Below are positions 45,133 through 56,423 of a DNA stretch of 64,000 nucleotides, piece by piece. Positions within the stretch are counted from its first letter, which is position 1; each line of letters begins with the position of its first letter. The stretch comes from an uncultured Oscillospiraceae bacterium (GTDB lineage Bacteria > Bacillota > Clostridia > Oscillospirales > Oscillospiraceae), in assembly GCA_947625815.1 (NCBI GenBank), contig CANQPU010000003.1, forward strand, positions 1 to 64,000. The letters run 5' to 3'. The notes beneath the pieces were generated by a model. That model did no database searches, was not told the DNA's origin, and saw nothing but the letters and a program-made list of their open reading frames with translations. A program made the position numbers and the translations under genes.

Positions 45133-45321
45133 GGGCGGGTTTGGAACCCGCCCCTACAAGAGACTTGAAAAGTTTTAAGAAAACACCGTAGAGGCCGCCG
45201 GTTGCCCAGGCCAATACGGTGTTTTTTGGAGCGTGTATAACAGGTTTGAAGTGACGCTTATGGTGTCGAATAAACATCACGCTTCCGTATTTGTTCGTAG
45301 GGGCGGGTCCCAGACCCGCCC
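45133..45321. repeat. Intergenic element bounded by inverted GGGGCGGGT hairpins
   Basis: GGGCGGGTT/AACCCGCCC then CCTAC at 45133-45157 and, inverted, GTAG then GGGCGGGT/ACCCGCCC at 45297-45321 bracket about 190 bp without a gene. Inside lies a terminator-like stem AAAACACCGTA/TACGGTGTTTT (45180-45225) followed by TT. The rest of the gap to tuf has no gene. The layout is that of a small MITE-like or REP-like repeat. Confidence 0.6.
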
Positions 45322-45410
45322 TTTTCCTATGTATAGTCACATCTTTCTTAACCGAATGACATTGACATTCCCCCTGTGGGAAAAAGCCGCACAGCCTTTC
45401 CCCACAGCCT

Positions 45411-45445
45411 AAAAGGCCGGTATGGCAACGCCATACCGGCCTTTT
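45411..45445 (-). terminator. Terminator of tuf / str operon
   Basis: A 16-bp perfect stem AAAAGGCCGGTATGGC / GCCATACCGGCCTTTT with a 3-nt loop, directly after the tuf stop. Confidence 0.95.
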
Positions 45446-45489
45446 GATTGTTTGTGGGAGTCCGCCCTTCGGCGGGCTGTTTGGTCAGA

Positions 45490-46698
45490 TCACTCGTTGA
45501 CCTTGGTGACGACGCCGGAGCCGACGGTACGGCCGCCCTCGCGGATAGCGAAGCGCAGGCCGGGCTCGATGGCGATGGGGGTGATCAGCTCAACGTCCAT
45601 CTCCACGTTGTCGCCGGGCATGCACATCTCAACGCCCTCGGGAAGGGTGATGACGCCGGTGACGTCGGTGGTGCGGAAGTAGAACTGGGGTCTGTAATTG
45701 TTGAAGAAGGGGGTGTGACGGCCGCCCTCGTCCTTGGACAGGACATAGACCTGGCCGTGGAACTTGGTGTGGGGATGGATGGAGCCGGGCTTGGCAAGGA
45801 CCTGGCCGCGCTCCACCTCGTTCTTGGCGATGCCGCGCAGCAGGGTGCCGATGTTGTCGCCGGCCTCGGCGTAGTCGAGGAGCTTGCGGAACATCTCGAT
45901 ACCGGTGACGGTAGTCTCACGGGGCTCATCCATAAGGCCGACGATCTGGACCTTCTCGTTCATCTTGACGGTGCCGCGCTCAACTCTACCGGTGGCCACG
46001 GTGCCGCGGCCGGTGATGGTGAAGACGTCCTCAACAGGCATGAGGAAGGGCTGGTCGGCGGCGCGGTCGGGGGTCTTGATATAGGTATCGACAGCGTCCA
46101 TCAGCTCCCAGATGCACTCATACTCGGGGGCGTGGGGATCGGTGGAGTTGGACTCCAGGACCTTCAGGGCGGAACCCTTGATGATGGGGGTCTCGTCGCC
46201 GGGGAACTCGTACTTGTCCAGCAGCTCGCGGACTTCCATCTCCACCAGCTCCAGAAGCTCGGGGTCATCGACCTGGTCGCACTTGTTCAGGAACACGACC
46301 ACATAGGGGACGTTCACCTGACGGGCAAGCAGAAGGTGCTCGCGGGTCTGGGCCATGGGGCCGTCGGAGGCGGCGATGACCAGGATAGCGCCATCCATCT
46401 GAGCGGCGCCGGTGATCATGTTCTTGATATAGTCGGCGTGGCCCGGGCAGTCAACGTGGGCATAGTGGCGGGCGGCGGTCTGATACTCCACGTGGGCGGT
46501 GTTGATCGTGATGCCGCGGGCGCGCTCCTCGGGGGCCTTGTCGATCTGATCGTAGGCGGTGTAGGTGGCGGCGCTGGCGTCGGCCATGTTCAGGACCTTG
46601 GTGATGGCCGCGGTAAGGGTGGTCTTGCCGTGGTCGATGTGGCCGATGGTGCCGATGTTTACATGGGGCTTGGTACGCTCGAATTTTGCTTTAGCCAT
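45490..46698 (-). CDS. tuf: Elongation factor Tu
   Basis: 402 residues. G1 GHIDHGKT, G3 DCPGH, G4 NKCD, then EF-Tu domains II and III ([25 protein letters not shown]). It carries aminoacyl-tRNA to the ribosome. Last gene of the str operon, 117 bp after fusA, with an additional promoter in that gap. Confidence 0.98.
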   Translation of the reverse strand: MAKAKFERTKPHVNIGTIGHIDHGKTTLTAAITKVLNMADASAATYTAYDQIDKAPEERARGITINTAHVEYQTAARHYAHVDCPGHADYIKNMITGAAQMDGAILVIAASDGPMAQTREHLLLARQVNVPYVVVFLNKCDQVDDPELLELVEMEVRELLDKYEFPGDETPIIKGSALKVLESNSTDPHAPEYECIWELMDAVDTYIKTPDRAADQPFLMPVEDVFTITGRGTVATGRVERGTVKMNEKVQIVGLMDEPRETTVTGIEMFRKLLDYAEAGDNIGTLLRGIAKNEVERGQVLAKPGSIHPHTKFHGQVYVLSKDEGGRHTPFFNNYRPQFYFRTTDVTGVITLPEGVEMCMPGDNVEMDVELITPIAIEPGLRFAIREGGRTVGSGVVTKVNE

Positions 46699-46754
46699 TG
46701 GTACTTATCCTCCTTAATAATGTTGGGAAGTGGTTTTTAAAATTTTCTGTCTGT

Positions 46755-46783
46755 ATTCTAATACAAACTTGTGGATTTTGCAA
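46755..46783 (-). promoter_or_regulatory. Internal promoter for tuf
   Basis: On the minus strand TTGCAA (46783-46778), 17-bp spacer, TAGAAT (46760-46755). Confidence 0.7.
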
Positions 46784-46815
46784 CTGTTTTGTGGGCCATT
46801 TTCCCGTTTCCGCGG

Positions 46816-48894
46816 TTATTTCTCCCCGTGGGTGCGGATGATCTCGTCCCGCAGGTTCTTGGGGATCTCCACAAAGTGGCTGGGCTCCATGGAGTAGTTG
46901 GCGCGGCCCTGGGTCTTGCTGCGAAGGTCGGTGGAATAGCCGAACATGGTGGAGAGCGGCACGTTGCAGGTGACGCGGACGGTGCCGTTCTGGATATCCG
47001 TCTCGGTGACGGCTCCCCGGCGGGAGTTGATGTCGCCGATGATATCGCCCATATACTCGTCGGGCCCGATGACCGTGACCTTCATGATGGGCTCCAGGAT
47101 GGTGGGATCGGCCTTGGCCATAGCCTCCTTGAAGGCCATGGATCCGGCGATCTTGAAGGCCATCTCGGAGGAGTCCACCTCGTGGAAGGAGCCGTCGTAC
47201 AGGTGGACCTTCACGTCCACCACGGGATAGCCCGCCACCACGCCCGAGAGCATGGCGCCCTGGATACCGGCGTCCACCGCGGGGATGAACTCCTTGGGGA
47301 TGGCGCCGCCGGTGATCTCGTTCAGGAACTCGTAGCCCTTTCCGGACTCGTTGGGCTCGATGCGGATCTTCACGTGGCCGTACTGGCCCTTGCCGCCGGA
47401 CTGGCGGGCGTACTTGCAGTCCACGTCCGCCGTTCCCTTGATCGTCTCCTTGTAGCTGACCTGGGGACGGCCCACGTTGGCCTCCACCTTGAATTCCCGG
47501 AGCAGCCGGTCCACGATGATCTCCAGGTGGAGCTCGCCCATGCCGGCGATGATGGTCTGGCCCGTCTCCTCATCGGTGTAGGTCTTGAAGGTGGGGTCCT
47601 CCTCGGCAAGCTTGGCCAGAGCGATGGCCATCTTCTCCTGGCCGGCCTTGGTGCGCGGCTCGATGGCCACGCGGATGACAGGCTCGGGGAATTCCATGGA
47701 CTCCAGGATGATCTGGTGGTCGGCGTCGCACAGGGTGTCGCCGGTGGTGGTGTTCTTCAGGCCCACGGCGGCGGCGATGTCGCCGGTGTAGACCTTGTCG
47801 ATGTCCTCCCGGTGGTTGGCGTGCATCTGAAGGATGCGCCCCAGCCGCTCGCGCTGGCGCTTCACGGGATTGATGACCGTGGCGCCGGCTTCGGCCGTGC
47901 CGGAATAGACGCGGAAGAAGCTGAGCCTGCCCACATAGGGGTCGGTCATGATCTTGAAGGCCAGGGCGGAGAAGGGCGCCTCATCGGAAGCGGGCCGCTC
48001 CTCCTCCTCGCCGGTGGCGGGGTTGGTGCCCTTGATCGGGGGGATGTCAAGGGGCGAGGGCATATAATCGACGATGGCGTCGATCAGCTTCTGCACTCCC
48101 TTGTTGCGGTAGGATGTGCCGCAGACCACGGGGACCATCTCGTTGGCGATGGTGGCCTTCCGGATGGCGGCCTTGATGGCGTCGGTGCTTACCTCCTCGC
48201 CCTCAAGGTACTTCTCCATGATCTCGTCGTCGAAGTCGGAAACAGCCTCCAGGAGCTTCATTCTGTACTCCTCGGCAAGCTCGCGCATGTCCTCGGGGAT
48301 GGGCTCCACGCGCATGTCCTGTCCCAGCTCGTCGTAGTAGACGTCAGCGTTCATCTCGATGAGATCGATGATGCCCCTGAAGTCGGCTTCCTTGCCGATG
48401 GGCAGCTGGATGGGGACCGCGTTGGCCTTTAGGCGCTCATGGACCATGTTGATCACGTTGAAGAAGTCGGCGCCCATGATGTCCATTTTGTTGACGTAGA
48501 TCATCCGGGGGACATGGTAGGTATCGGCCTGACGCCATACCGTTTCGGACTGGGGCTCCACGCCGCCCTTGGCGCACATCACCGTGACGGACCCGTCCAG
48601 GACCCGCAGGGAACGCTCCACCTCCACGGTGAAGTCCACGTGGCCCGGGGTGTCGATGATGTTGATGCGTGTGCCCTTCCAGAAGCAGGTGGTGGCGGCG
48701 GAGGTGATGGTGATGCCGCGCTCCTGCTCCTGCACCATCCAGTCCATGGTGGCGGCGCCCTCGTGGACCTCGCCCAGCTTGTGGGTGCGGCCGGTGTAGA
48801 AGAGGATGCGCTCCGTGGTGGTGGTTTTACCGGCGTCGATGTGGGCCATGATGCCGATGTTTCTTGTTTTCTCTAACGAATATTGTCTGGGCAT
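46816..48894 (-). CDS. fusA: Elongation factor G
   Basis: 692 residues. G1 [11 protein letters not shown]3 DTPGHVDF, G4 NKMD and the full five-domain layout ending in domain V ([20 protein letters not shown]). It drives translocation on the ribosome. The ATG at 48894 ([12 protein letters not shown]) follows AGGAGAAAG; the longer frame to 48921 is not supported. Confidence 0.98.
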   Translation of the reverse strand: MPRQYSLEKTRNIGIMAHIDAGKTTTTERILFYTGRTHKLGEVHEGAATMDWMVQEQERGITITSAATTCFWKGTRINIIDTPGHVDFTVEVERSLRVLDGSVTVMCAKGGVEPQSETVWRQADTYHVPRMIYVNKMDIMGADFFNVINMVHERLKANAVPIQLPIGKEADFRGIIDLIEMNADVYYDELGQDMRVEPIPEDMRELAEEYRMKLLEAVSDFDDEIMEKYLEGEEVSTDAIKAAIRKATIANEMVPVVCGTSYRNKGVQKLIDAIVDYMPSPLDIPPIKGTNPATGEEEERPASDEAPFSALAFKIMTDPYVGRLSFFRVYSGTAEAGATVINPVKRQRERLGRILQMHANHREDIDKVYTGDIAAAVGLKNTTTGDTLCDADHQIILESMEFPEPVIRVAIEPRTKAGQEKMAIALAKLAEEDPTFKTYTDEETGQTIIAGMGELHLEIIVDRLLREFKVEANVGRPQVSYKETIKGTADVDCKYARQSGGKGQYGHVKIRIEPNESGKGYEFLNEITGGAIPKEFIPAVDAGIQGAMLSGVVAGYPVVDVKVHLYDGSFHEVDSSEMAFKIAGSMAFKEAMAKADPTILEPIMKVTVIGPDEYMGDIIGDINSRRGAVTETDIQNGTVRVTCNVPLSTMFGYSTDLRSKTQGRANYSMEPSHFVEIPKNLRDEIIRTHGEK

Positions 48895-48971
48895 AAAAAC
48901 TCTTTCTCCTGATGCGCTCAAGGCTCCGACGGTCCTGAGCCGAACTTACGAAAAACAGATCGCGGGGCCGC

Positions 48972-49442
48972 TCACCAACGGAAGTGCGCGAACGCCTTGT
49001 TGGACTCGGCCATGCGGTGGGTCTCTTCACGCTTCTTGACGGAAGAACCGGTGTTGTTGGCGGCGTCCATGATCTCGCCGGCCAGCTTCTCCTTCATGGT
49101 CTTCTCGCCGCGGGCGCGGGTGTAGGTCGTGAGCCACCGAAGACCCAGGGTCTGACGGCGGGCGGGACGGACCTCGATAGGCACCTGGTAGGTGGCGCCG
49201 CCCACACGGCGGGCCTTGACCTCCAGAGACGGCATGATGTTTTCAAGGGCGGCCTGGAAAACCTCCAGAGGCTCCTTGCCGGTCTTCTCCTTGACGATGT
49301 CGAAGGCCCCGTAGACCACCTTCTGGGCCACGCCCTTCTTGCCGTCGAGCATGATGGAGTTTACCAGCTTCGTGACAAGCACGGAGTTGTAAACAGGATC
49401 AGGCAAAATTTCTCTTTTGGGAACATTACCTCTTCTGGGCAC
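48972..49442 (-). CDS. rpsG: 30S ribosomal protein S7
   Basis: 156 residues, complete, with [15 protein letters not shown] at the N-terminus and [16 protein letters not shown]. It nucleates the 16S 3' domain. Second gene of the str operon, separated from rpsL by an unusually long 290-bp gap. Confidence 0.98.
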   Translation of the reverse strand: MPRRGNVPKREILPDPVYNSVLVTKLVNSIMLDGKKGVAQKVVYGAFDIVKEKTGKEPLEVFQAALENIMPSLEVKARRVGGATYQVPIEVRPARRQTLGLRWLTTYTRARGEKTMKEKLAGEIMDAANNTGSSVKKREETHRMAESNKAFAHFRW

Positions 49443-49577
49443 TTTGCTTCCCTCCTTCTTAATAAGAATTCACAGGTACTCGAAACTGGCCTCAAAGGCT
49501 CCGCCTTTGAGTGCCAAGGGGAACGTGCGGCAGCGCTCCGCGCTGCCTGCTGTCACGCTGCGCGCGCGGGCCTTGCC

Positions 49578-49636
49578 CGCACACTTGCGTGACGAAAGGG
49601 ATTTTTTTCGACGCGCATGTCGTCGAAAAAAATATT
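49578..49636 (-). repeat. 59-bp dispersed structured repeat, copy 1 (rpsL-rpsG gap)
   Basis: Read on the minus strand it aligns without gaps to 58281-58339. Outer blocks are nearly identical (AATATTTTTT, AAAAAATCCCTTT, GCAAGTGTGCG). The central hairpin here is TCGACG/CGTCGA around ACATGCG. Further GC-rich hairpins follow downstream (49500-49575). It is transcribed within the str operon. Confidence 0.75.
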
Positions 49637-49732
49637 TGAACAGTCACGCTTCCCTTTGGGTTCCGTTTGCGCCCCGAGGTGTGGTTACATTTATATATAA
49701 ACACAGCAACGAGCGCGCTGATGGGGATTTGC

Positions 49733-50158
49733 TTACTTCTTCTTGCCGGCCTTCGGGCGCTTGGCGCCGTACTTGGAGCGGGCCTGCATACGTCCGTTGA
49801 CGCCCTGGGTGTCGAGCGTACCGCGGATGATGTGGTAACGCACGCCGGGCAGGTCCTTGACACGGCCGCCGCGGATCATGACCACGGAGTGCTCCTGAAG
49901 ATTGTGGCCGACGCCGGGGATGTAGGCCGTGACCTCAAAGCCGTTGGTCAGACGCACACGGGCGATCTTACGGAGCGCGGAGTTGGGCTTCTTCGGGGTC
50001 ATGGTCCTGACCGCGGTGCAGACGCCGCGCTTCTGGGGGGAGCTCAGATCCGTGGTGCGGTTCTTCAGGGTGTTGAGGCCCTTCTGAAGAGCGGGGCTGG
50101 TGGACTTGTAGATCGAAGTCTCGCGGCCCTTGCGGACAAGCTGGTTAATGGTGGGCAT
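49733..50158 (-). CDS. rpsL: 30S ribosomal protein S12
   Basis: 141 residues. [12 protein letters not shown] start, [18 protein letters not shown] (Lys residues where streptomycin resistance mutations occur) and [13 protein letters not shown]. First gene of the str operon; rpoC is not directly upstream, dgt is divergent instead. Confidence 0.98.
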   Translation of the reverse strand: MPTINQLVRKGRETSIYKSTSPALQKGLNTLKNRTTDLSSPQKRGVCTAVRTMTPKKPNSALRKIARVRLTNGFEVTAYIPGVGHNLQEHSVVMIRGGRVKDLPGVRYHIIRGTLDTQGVNGRMQARSKYGAKRPKAGKKK

Positions 50159-50242
50159 TGTCTTCCTCCTTTCTCAAAAATTAGCTGATCTCAATAGGGT
50201 TATCTTACCCAAAATGGGCGCAAAAACCCCACGCAAGCAGAT

Positions 50243-50271
50243 ATTTTAGCATATCCCCCCTGTAAAGTCAA
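50243..50271 (-). promoter_or_regulatory. Promoter of the str operon
   Basis: On the minus strand TTGACT (50271-50266), 17-bp spacer, TAAAAT (50248-50243). Confidence 0.8.
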
Positions 50272-50392
50272 CACTTTTTTGCGCCCCCGCGCCCTTTTCC
50301 GGCCGGTAGATGCCACAAAAAATCAGAAAAAACAAAAGGATTTTTGGTATTTACGGCGTATAAGGTATTTGTGAGGAAAGGAGGCGGTCCCG

Positions 50393-51406
50393 ATGTCTGA
50401 CATTCGGGAAAAAAGGGAGGCGCTGGAGCGCCTCATCGTGTCGGACGCCGGGGTCCGGGCGGAGGATTCCTCCGGGCGGCCCCGCCCCGAGGAGGAGGAC
50501 GGCGTCCGGACCTGCTTCCAGAGGGACATCGACCGCATCACCCACTCCAAGGCCTTCCGCCGTCTGCGGCAGAAGACCCAGGTGTTCCTGGAGCCGGAGG
50601 GCGACCACTACCGCACCCGCCTCACCCACACGCTGGAGGTGACGCGCATCGCCCGCACCATCGCCCGGGCCCTCTCCCTCAACGAGGACCTCACCGAGGC
50701 CATCGGCCTGGGCCACGACCTGGGCCACACCCCCTTCGGCCATGCCGGGGAACGGGCGCTCAACGACATCCTGGCCGACATGGGCGGCTTCCGCCACTAT
50801 GAGCAGAGCCTGCGGGTCGTGGACGTCATCGAGAAAAACGGACAGGGCCTGAACCTGACCAACGAGGTCCGGGAGGGCATCCTGCGCCACACCTGCGACC
50901 CCCTGTCCAAAACCCTGGAGGGCCAGGTGGTGCGCCTCTCCGACAAGATCGCCTACATAAATCACGACGTGGACGACGCCATCCGCTCCGGCACGCTCCG
51001 CAGCGAGGAGCTCCCCCGGAACGTCCTGGACGTTCTGGGCCGGCGCCACAGCGTGCGGATCAACACCATCGTGGAGGACGTGATCGCCCGGAGCGCCGGG
51101 TCCGGCACCATCCGCATGAGCGAGGAGGTGGCCGGCGCGGTCCAGGAGTTTACGGACTTCCTGTATGAGCGGGTCTACGAAAATCCCACCGTAAAGGGCG
51201 AGGAAAAGAAGGTTTTGGGCCTTCTCTCCGGGATTTTTGATTATTTCGTTAAAAATCCGGCCAAAATGTCGGCAGAATACCTTGAAACGGTCTACCGGGA
51301 GGGCCCTGAGCGGGCCGCCGCCGATTACGTGGCCGGGATGACGGACCCGTACGCCGTCGAGATCCACAACTCCATCTTCGTGCCCATGGCCTGGACCGTG
51401 AAATGA
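50393..51406 (+). CDS. dgt: dGTPase-like HD-domain triphosphohydrolase
   Basis: 337 residues. HD residues in RLTHTLEV and GLGHDLGHTPFGH, then VRLSDKIAYINHDVDDA; Dgt-type sequence hydrolysing dNTP to nucleoside and triphosphate. Short type 2 form usual in Firmicutes, located ahead of dnaG-rpoD. RBS GGAAAGGAGG. Confidence 0.92.
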   Translation: MSDIREKREALERLIVSDAGVRAEDSSGRPRPEEEDGVRTCFQRDIDRITHSKAFRRLRQKTQVFLEPEGDHYRTRLTHTLEVTRIARTIARALSLNEDLTEAIGLGHDLGHTPFGHAGERALNDILADMGGFRHYEQSLRVVDVIEKNGQGLNLTNEVREGILRHTCDPLSKTLEGQVVRLSDKIAYINHDVDDAIRSGTLRSEELPRNVLDVLGRRHSVRINTIVEDVIARSAGSGTIRMSEEVAGAVQEFTDFLYERVYENPTVKGEEKKVLGLLSGIFDYFVKNPAKMSAEYLETVYREGPERAAADYVAGMTDPYAVEIHNSIFVPMAWTVK

Positions 51407-51500
51407 CCGGCTTGAAGGGCCTTTGGCCTTTCAACGCCAAAGGGACGCGCGTGGAGCTTTCCGGCGTACAGCGAAACGTATTGATAAGGAGGTGGAGAAC

Positions 51501-53246
51501 GTGGCGATCCCCGACAGCTTTATAGAGGAGCTGGTGGCGAGATCCGACATCGTGGACGTGGTGTCGGACTACGTGCAGCTGACGAAGCGCTCCGGCTCCA
51601 ATCAGTTCGGGCTGTGCCCGTTCCACTCGGAAAAGACCCCCTCCTTCTCCGTCTCGCCGGACAAGCAGATCTACCATTGCTTCGGCTGCGGCAAGGGCGG
51701 CGGGGTCATCAGCTTCATCATGGAGATTGAGAACCTCCCCTTCCGGGACGCGGTGGCGTTCCTGGCCAGAAGGGCCGGTATGGAGATGCCCGATGAGGAG
51801 GACGACGGGGAGCTGCGGGGCCGCCGGTCCCGGCTCCTGGAGCTGAACCGTCAGGCGGCCCGGTGGTTTTACGGGAACCTGTCATTGCCCGAGGGCGCCC
51901 CGGCGGTGGAGTATATCAAAAAAAGACAGCTCTCCCCCAAAACGGTGAAGAGCTTCGGGCTGGGGGCCGCGCCTGACGACTGGTACGCCCTGACCAACGA
52001 GATGCGCCGGCGCGGCTACACCGATCAGGAGCTCATCGACGCCGGGCTTTCCAAGCGCGGCAAAAACGGCGGGTCCTACGACGTGTTCCGGAACCGCCTG
52101 ATGTTCCCGGTCATCGACGTGCGGGGGAGCGTCATCGGCTTCTCCGGGCGCATCCTGGGGGACGGGGAGCCCAAGTACCTGAACACCCCGGACACGCCGG
52201 TCTTTCAGAAGAGCCGGAACCTCTTCGCCCTGAATCTGGCCAAGCGGACGAAGCGGGACATGCTCATCCTGGCCGAGGGCAACGTGGACGTGGTCATGCT
52301 CCACCAGGCGGGCTTTGACTGCGCCGTGGCGAGCCTCGGCACCTCTCTGACCCCCGATCAGGCCCGGCTCATCAAGCATTTCAAGGACAACGTGGTCATC
52401 GCCTACGACTCCGATGGGGCCGGCGTCAAGGCGGCCCAGAGGGCCATCGGCCTTTTGGAGCCGGCCGGGCTCAAGGTGAAGGTCCTCCGGATGGAGGGCG
52501 CGAAGGACCCGGACGAATTCATCAAAAAGAAGGGCCCGGAGGCCTTCGAGCTCCTTCTGGAGCGCAGTGCCAGCCACATGGAGTATAGAATAGAAGCGGT
52601 GAAGGCCAAATACGATATGGATACGGGGGACGGCCGGCTGGGCTTCCTCCGGGAATCCATCGACATGCTGGCCGGGAACTTCGACCCCCTGGAGGCGGAG
52701 GTCTACGTGGGCCGGGTGGCCCGGGAGGCCGGTGTCTCCGAGGAGACGGTGTCCGAGCAGCTCCGGCTGGCCCGCCGGAACCTGGCCGGCCGCCGGAAAA
52801 AGGACAGCGAGCGCCGGGTCATGCGCCCGGAGCGGGCGGCCCAGCCGGACTCCAAGCGCATCCGGTACAGGAACGTGCCCTCGGCCATGGCCGAGGAGGG
52901 CGTCATCAAGTCGCTGATACGGGACCCGGAGCTCATAAAGTACACAAAGGACCTGGAGCCGGAGGACTTCACCGCGGACTTTCTGGGCAGGCTCTACCGG
53001 GTCATCCGGGCGAAGGCGGAAAATCACGAGGCCGTCTCCCCGGCGGTCCTGCTGGCGGGGCTGGAGCCGGACGAGGCCGCGCACCTCACGGGCCTGCTGC
53101 AGGAGCCGGTGAATCTGGGCGGGGCCCGGGAGGCCATGGCCGACTACATAGACGTCATAAAAACGGAGGGCCTGAAGGACCGGGGCGACCGGGACCTCAT
53201 GGCCGTCAGAGAAAATCTTCAAAAGAAAAAAGGGCTTGGAGGATAA
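51501..53246 (+). CDS. dnaG: DNA primase
   Basis: 581 residues. Zinc-binding domain ([25 protein letters not shown]), TOPRIM core ([32 protein letters not shown]) and a helicase-binding C-terminus. It makes RNA primers at the fork. GTG start at 51501 with AAGGAGGTGG upstream; the longer in-frame start at 51423 is not used. Followed 5 bp later by rpoD. Confidence 0.96.
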   Translation: MAIPDSFIEELVARSDIVDVVSDYVQLTKRSGSNQFGLCPFHSEKTPSFSVSPDKQIYHCFGCGKGGGVISFIMEIENLPFRDAVAFLARRAGMEMPDEEDDGELRGRRSRLLELNRQAARWFYGNLSLPEGAPAVEYIKKRQLSPKTVKSFGLGAAPDDWYALTNEMRRRGYTDQELIDAGLSKRGKNGGSYDVFRNRLMFPVIDVRGSVIGFSGRILGDGEPKYLNTPDTPVFQKSRNLFALNLAKRTKRDMLILAEGNVDVVMLHQAGFDCAVASLGTSLTPDQARLIKHFKDNVVIAYDSDGAGVKAAQRAIGLLEPAGLKVKVLRMEGAKDPDEFIKKKGPEAFELLLERSASHMEYRIEAVKAKYDMDTGDGRLGFLRESIDMLAGNFDPLEAEVYVGRVAREAGVSEETVSEQLRLARRNLAGRRKKDSERRVMRPERAAQPDSKRIRYRNVPSAMAEEGVIKSLIRDPELIKYTKDLEPEDFTADFLGRLYRVIRAKAENHEAVSPAVLLAGLEPDEAAHLTGLLQEPVNLGGAREAMADYIDVIKTEGLKDRGDRDLMAVRENLQKKKGLGG

Positions 53247-53251
53247 AGAAA

Positions 53252-54397
53252 ATGGAAGAAAACAAAAAAACCGTGAAGGATCAGGCCGCCGTGCAGGCCA
53301 ACCTCGATAAGCTGGAGGCGCTCATAAAGGAGGGCCAGAAGAAGGGTTCCCTGTCCTCCAAGGAGCTTTCCGTTATCGACAGCATGAACCTGGACCCCGA
53401 GCAGGTGGACAAATTCTACGAGCGCCTTGAGGCCCTGGGGGTGGACACCACAGACGAGGAGGCGCTGGAGCTCCTGGAGGACATGGACGCGCCCCTGGAC
53501 GAGCTGGACGACATCGACGAGATCACCCGGGAGGAGCTGGAGAGCACCGACGCGCTGTCCGACTCCTTCGCCATCGACGACCCGGTGCGGATGTACCTGA
53601 AGGAGATCGGCAAGGTGAACCTGCTGACCCCCGAGGAGGAGGTGGACCTGGCCCGCCGCATGGCCGAGGGGGACCCCGAGGCCAAAAAGCGCATGGCCGA
53701 GGCAAACCTGCGGCTGGTGGTCTCCATCGCCAAGCGCTATGTGGGCCGCGGGATGCTGTTCCTGGACCTCATCCAGGAGGGCAACCTGGGACTCATCAAG
53801 GCCGTGGAAAAGTTCAACTATCAGAAGGGCTACAAGTTCTCCACCTACGCCACCTGGTGGATCCGCCAGGCCATCACCCGCGCCATCGCCGATCAGGCCC
53901 GGACCATCCGCATCCCGGTGCACATGGTGGAGACGATCAACAAGGTCATCCGGGTCTCCCGCCAGCTCCTGCAGGAGCTGGGACACGACCCCTCCCCCGA
54001 GGAGATCGCCGAGGAGATGGATATGCCCGTGGACAAGGTCCGGGACATCCTGAAGATCGCCCAGGAGCCGGTGAGCCTGGAGACACCCATCGGCGAGGAG
54101 GAGGATTCGCACCTGGGCGACTTCATCGAGGACGAGGCCGCCTCGGAGCCGGCGGAGGCCGCCAGCTTCACCCTCTTGAAGGAGCAGCTCATGGAGGTCC
54201 TGGAGACCCTGACGCCCCGGGAGAAAAAGGTCCTGGAGCTGAGGTTCGGCATTCTGGACGGCCGCACCCGCACCCTGGAGGAGGTGGGCCGGGAGTTCAA
54301 CGTCACCCGTGAGCGCATCCGCCAGATCGAGGCCAAGGCCCTGCGCAAGCTGCGCCACCCCAGCAGGAGCAAGAAGCTGAAGGATTTCCTGAATTGA
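53252..54397 (+). CDS. rpoD: Principal sigma factor SigA (RpoD)
   Basis: 381 residues. Acidic region 1.1, region 1.2 ([16 protein letters not shown]), region 2 ([31 protein letters not shown]), region 3 and region 4 HTH ([20 protein letters not shown]). It directs RNA polymerase to TTGACA/TATAAT promoters such as those seen throughout the window. dgt-dnaG-rpoD forms the macromolecular synthesis operon. Confidence 0.98.
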   Translation: MEENKKTVKDQAAVQANLDKLEALIKEGQKKGSLSSKELSVIDSMNLDPEQVDKFYERLEALGVDTTDEEALELLEDMDAPLDELDDIDEITREELESTDALSDSFAIDDPVRMYLKEIGKVNLLTPEEEVDLARRMAEGDPEAKKRMAEANLRLVVSIAKRYVGRGMLFLDLIQEGNLGLIKAVEKFNYQKGYKFSTYATWWIRQAITRAIADQARTIRIPVHMVETINKVIRVSRQLLQELGHDPSPEEIAEEMDMPVDKVRDILKIAQEPVSLETPIGEEEDSHLGDFIEDEAASEPAEAASFTLLKEQLMEVLETLTPREKKVLELRFGILDGRTRTLEEVGREFNVTRERIRQIEAKALRKLRHPSRSKKLKDFLN

Positions 54398-54464
54398 CCG
54401 CTCCCGGCGCGCGGGCGGGCATACCCGCGCCCGGGCGCGCATATGCTCCCCCGGGGGGGATACA

Positions 54465-54764
54465 ATGCAGTGCAGAATAGGGGATCTCCGCTACAAGGAG
54501 GTCATCAACGTGAACACCGGCCTTCGCCTGGGCTTCGTCTCCGACGGGATCTTTGACGCCGTCACCGGACAGATGAAGGCCCTGGTGGTGCCGGGACAGT
54601 ACAAGGTCCTCGGCCTTTTCGGCCGGGGGGACGACTTCATCATCCCCTGGGACGCCATCCGCCGGATCGGGGACGACATCATCCTGGTGGAGGAGGACCG
54701 GGTGGAGACCCGGGAGAAAAAGGCGCGTGCGCGCTGGGCCGACACACAGACGAGAAAACAGTAA
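54465..54764 (+). CDS. YlmC/YmxH-family PRC-barrel protein
   Basis: 99 residues ([40 protein letters not shown]) of the YlmC/YmxH group, a PRC-barrel family associated with spore formers. Its biochemical role is not established. The gap to rpoD holds a GC-rich stem (54396-54450). RBS is not strong (GGGGGG). Confidence 0.85.
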   Translation: MQCRIGDLRYKEVINVNTGLRLGFVSDGIFDAVTGQMKALVVPGQYKVLGLFGRGDDFIIPWDAIRRIGDDIILVEEDRVETREKKARARWADTQTRKQ

Positions 54765-54776
54765 GGGGCGTTGGAA

Positions 54777-56360
54777 ATGAGAGAGAGAACCGGGACGCCG
54801 GAGGGCCCCGTCGGAGGGGCCGGGAAGAAAAAGCTGTCCGGGAGAAAGAAGCTGATCATCGCGCTGGGCGCCGCGGCCATCCTCGCCGTCGGCGCTCTGG
54901 GCTTTGCCTATACCTTTTTATATGACGGCTTCGGCATCGTCGGGCGGCTCATCAGCTGGCGGGCCCAGCTCCCGGCGGACATGACCGCGGACGAGAGCAA
55001 AAGCGAGCTCTTCGTCACCTGGGAGAACGACTACCTTTACGCCCGGGTCTCCCGGGAGCGTTCTCCGTATCTCGACATACAGGAGTACATAGACTACTAC
55101 TTTGCCCGCTTCTATGAAAGCCCGGACTGGCAGGCCGCCAACGGCGCGGAGGTCCTGGACCGGGACAGCGAGGGCATGAAGCGCCATGTGACCCTCCGCC
55201 TTTCGGACATGCCCGAGGGCATGGCGGACACCTATACCTTCGTGACCATGCGCACGGGGACCCGGTATTTCATCCGGGCGCTCCTGAAATACGACAGCCG
55301 CCATGAGGCCGACCGGGCCCAGGCGGCGGTGGACACGTTCATCCGCTCCCTGCGCCCCTCCATCCGCCTCAAGGGCCGGCAGATCGTCACGGACTTCCGG
55401 CTGCTCACGCCGGAGAGCTGGTCCGACGAGACGAAGGCCGCCTTTGAAAAGCTCCAAAACGCCCGGGAGCCCTATTTCGGCGTTTTCAGCAAGGACGCCC
55501 GCGGCCTCGAGGAAAAGCTGGGCCACAGCTTCGCCCTGGGCCTCATCTACTTCCAGCTCAGCGAGCAGGTGCCCCTGGAGCAGATGGAGGCCTGGTACGC
55601 CGAGGGGAAGCTCACGGAGCTCACCATGCAGTGCACGGTCACGAACAACCTGGCGCTCTATGAGAGCTCCTCCCCCATGCTGGACGTGCTGAAGGGGAAA
55701 TACGACGAAAAGCTCGCGGCCATCGCCGCCGATCTTCGCGCCTTCGGGCACCCGGTGCTTTTCCGGCTCAACAACGAGATGAACTCTGACTGGTGCAGCT
55801 ACTCGGGCGTGGTCAATCTGGCCGACCCGGAGCTCTACGTCGCCGTCTGGCGGTACATCTACGATTTCTTCGCCGGCCAGGGCCTGGACAACCTCATCTG
55901 GGTCTGGAACCCCAACGACGAAAACTACCCGCCGGCCAAGTGGAACTCGTACCTGGCCTACTTCCCCGGCAGCGGATACGTACATATGCTGGGCGTCACC
56001 GGCTACAACACCGGCACCTACTACGCGGACGTGACCGGCGAGCGCTGGCGCAGCTTTGAGGAGATCTACGGGGCCATCGACGGGGAGTACGGCCAGTATT
56101 TCGGGGATTTCCCCTGGATGGTCACGGAATTCGCCTCCTCCTCCGTGGGCGGCGACAAGCCCGGCTGGATCCGGGACATGTTCGCCGGCATCGGCGCCTA
56201 CGGGCGGATCAAGGCGGCGGTGTGGTTCGACTTCGCCGATTACGACGGCTCAAAGCCGGACAACCCCGTCTCCCGCCCCTACTGGATCGCCGAGACGGAC
56301 GAGACGCTGGCGGCCTTCAAGGAGGGCATCCGGGACAAGGCCCAGCGGTTTTTTGAGTGA
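54777..56360 (+). CDS. Membrane-anchored GH26-like glycoside hydrolase
   Basis: About 527 residues. An N-terminal cytoplasmic tail, one transmembrane helix (~25-45), a ~170-residue extracellular domain, then a TIM-barrel region with FRLNNEMNSDW (N-E acid/base position) and WMVTEFASSS (nucleophile Glu), the layout of GH26 beta-mannanases. It is fixed outside the cell by its N-terminal helix. Substrate is not known; it could act on cell-wall or dietary mannan-like glycan. The ATG at 54777 follows AAGGGG. Confidence 0.75.
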   Translation: MRERTGTPEGPVGGAGKKKLSGRKKLIIALGAAAILAVGALGFAYTFLYDGFGIVGRLISWRAQLPADMTADESKSELFVTWENDYLYARVSRERSPYLDIQEYIDYYFARFYESPDWQAANGAEVLDRDSEGMKRHVTLRLSDMPEGMADTYTFVTMRTGTRYFIRALLKYDSRHEADRAQAAVDTFIRSLRPSIRLKGRQIVTDFRLLTPESWSDETKAAFEKLQNAREPYFGVFSKDARGLEEKLGHSFALGLIYFQLSEQVPLEQMEAWYAEGKLTELTMQCTVTNNLALYESSSPMLDVLKGKYDEKLAAIAADLRAFGHPVLFRLNNEMNSDWCSYSGVVNLADPELYVAVWRYIYDFFAGQGLDNLIWVWNPNDENYPPAKWNSYLAYFPGSGYVHMLGVTGYNTGTYYADVTGERWRSFEEIYGAIDGEYGQYFGDFPWMVTEFASSSVGGDKPGWIRDMFAGIGAYGRIKAAVWFDFADYDGSKPDNPVSRPYWIAETDETLAAFKEGIRDKAQRFFE

Positions 56361-56388
56361 AAAACTTCAAAAAAGGGCAAAATAAGCC

Positions 56389-56417
56389 TTGCAATATGAA
56401 AAAAGCTCTGTTATAAT
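56389..56417 (+). promoter_or_regulatory. Promoter of rpsB-tsf
   Basis: TTGCAA (56389-56394), 17-bp spacer, TATAAT (56412-56417). Confidence 0.88.
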
Positions 56418-56423
56418 GCTAAA

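Noticed and set aside
45448..48432. Long plus-strand open frames opposite tuf (430 codons) and fusA (553 codons)
   Set aside because: They mirror highly conserved minus-strand genes, are low-complexity (Gly/Val/Asp/Leu-rich) and lack ribosome binding sites; typical antisense shadows in GC-rich DNA.
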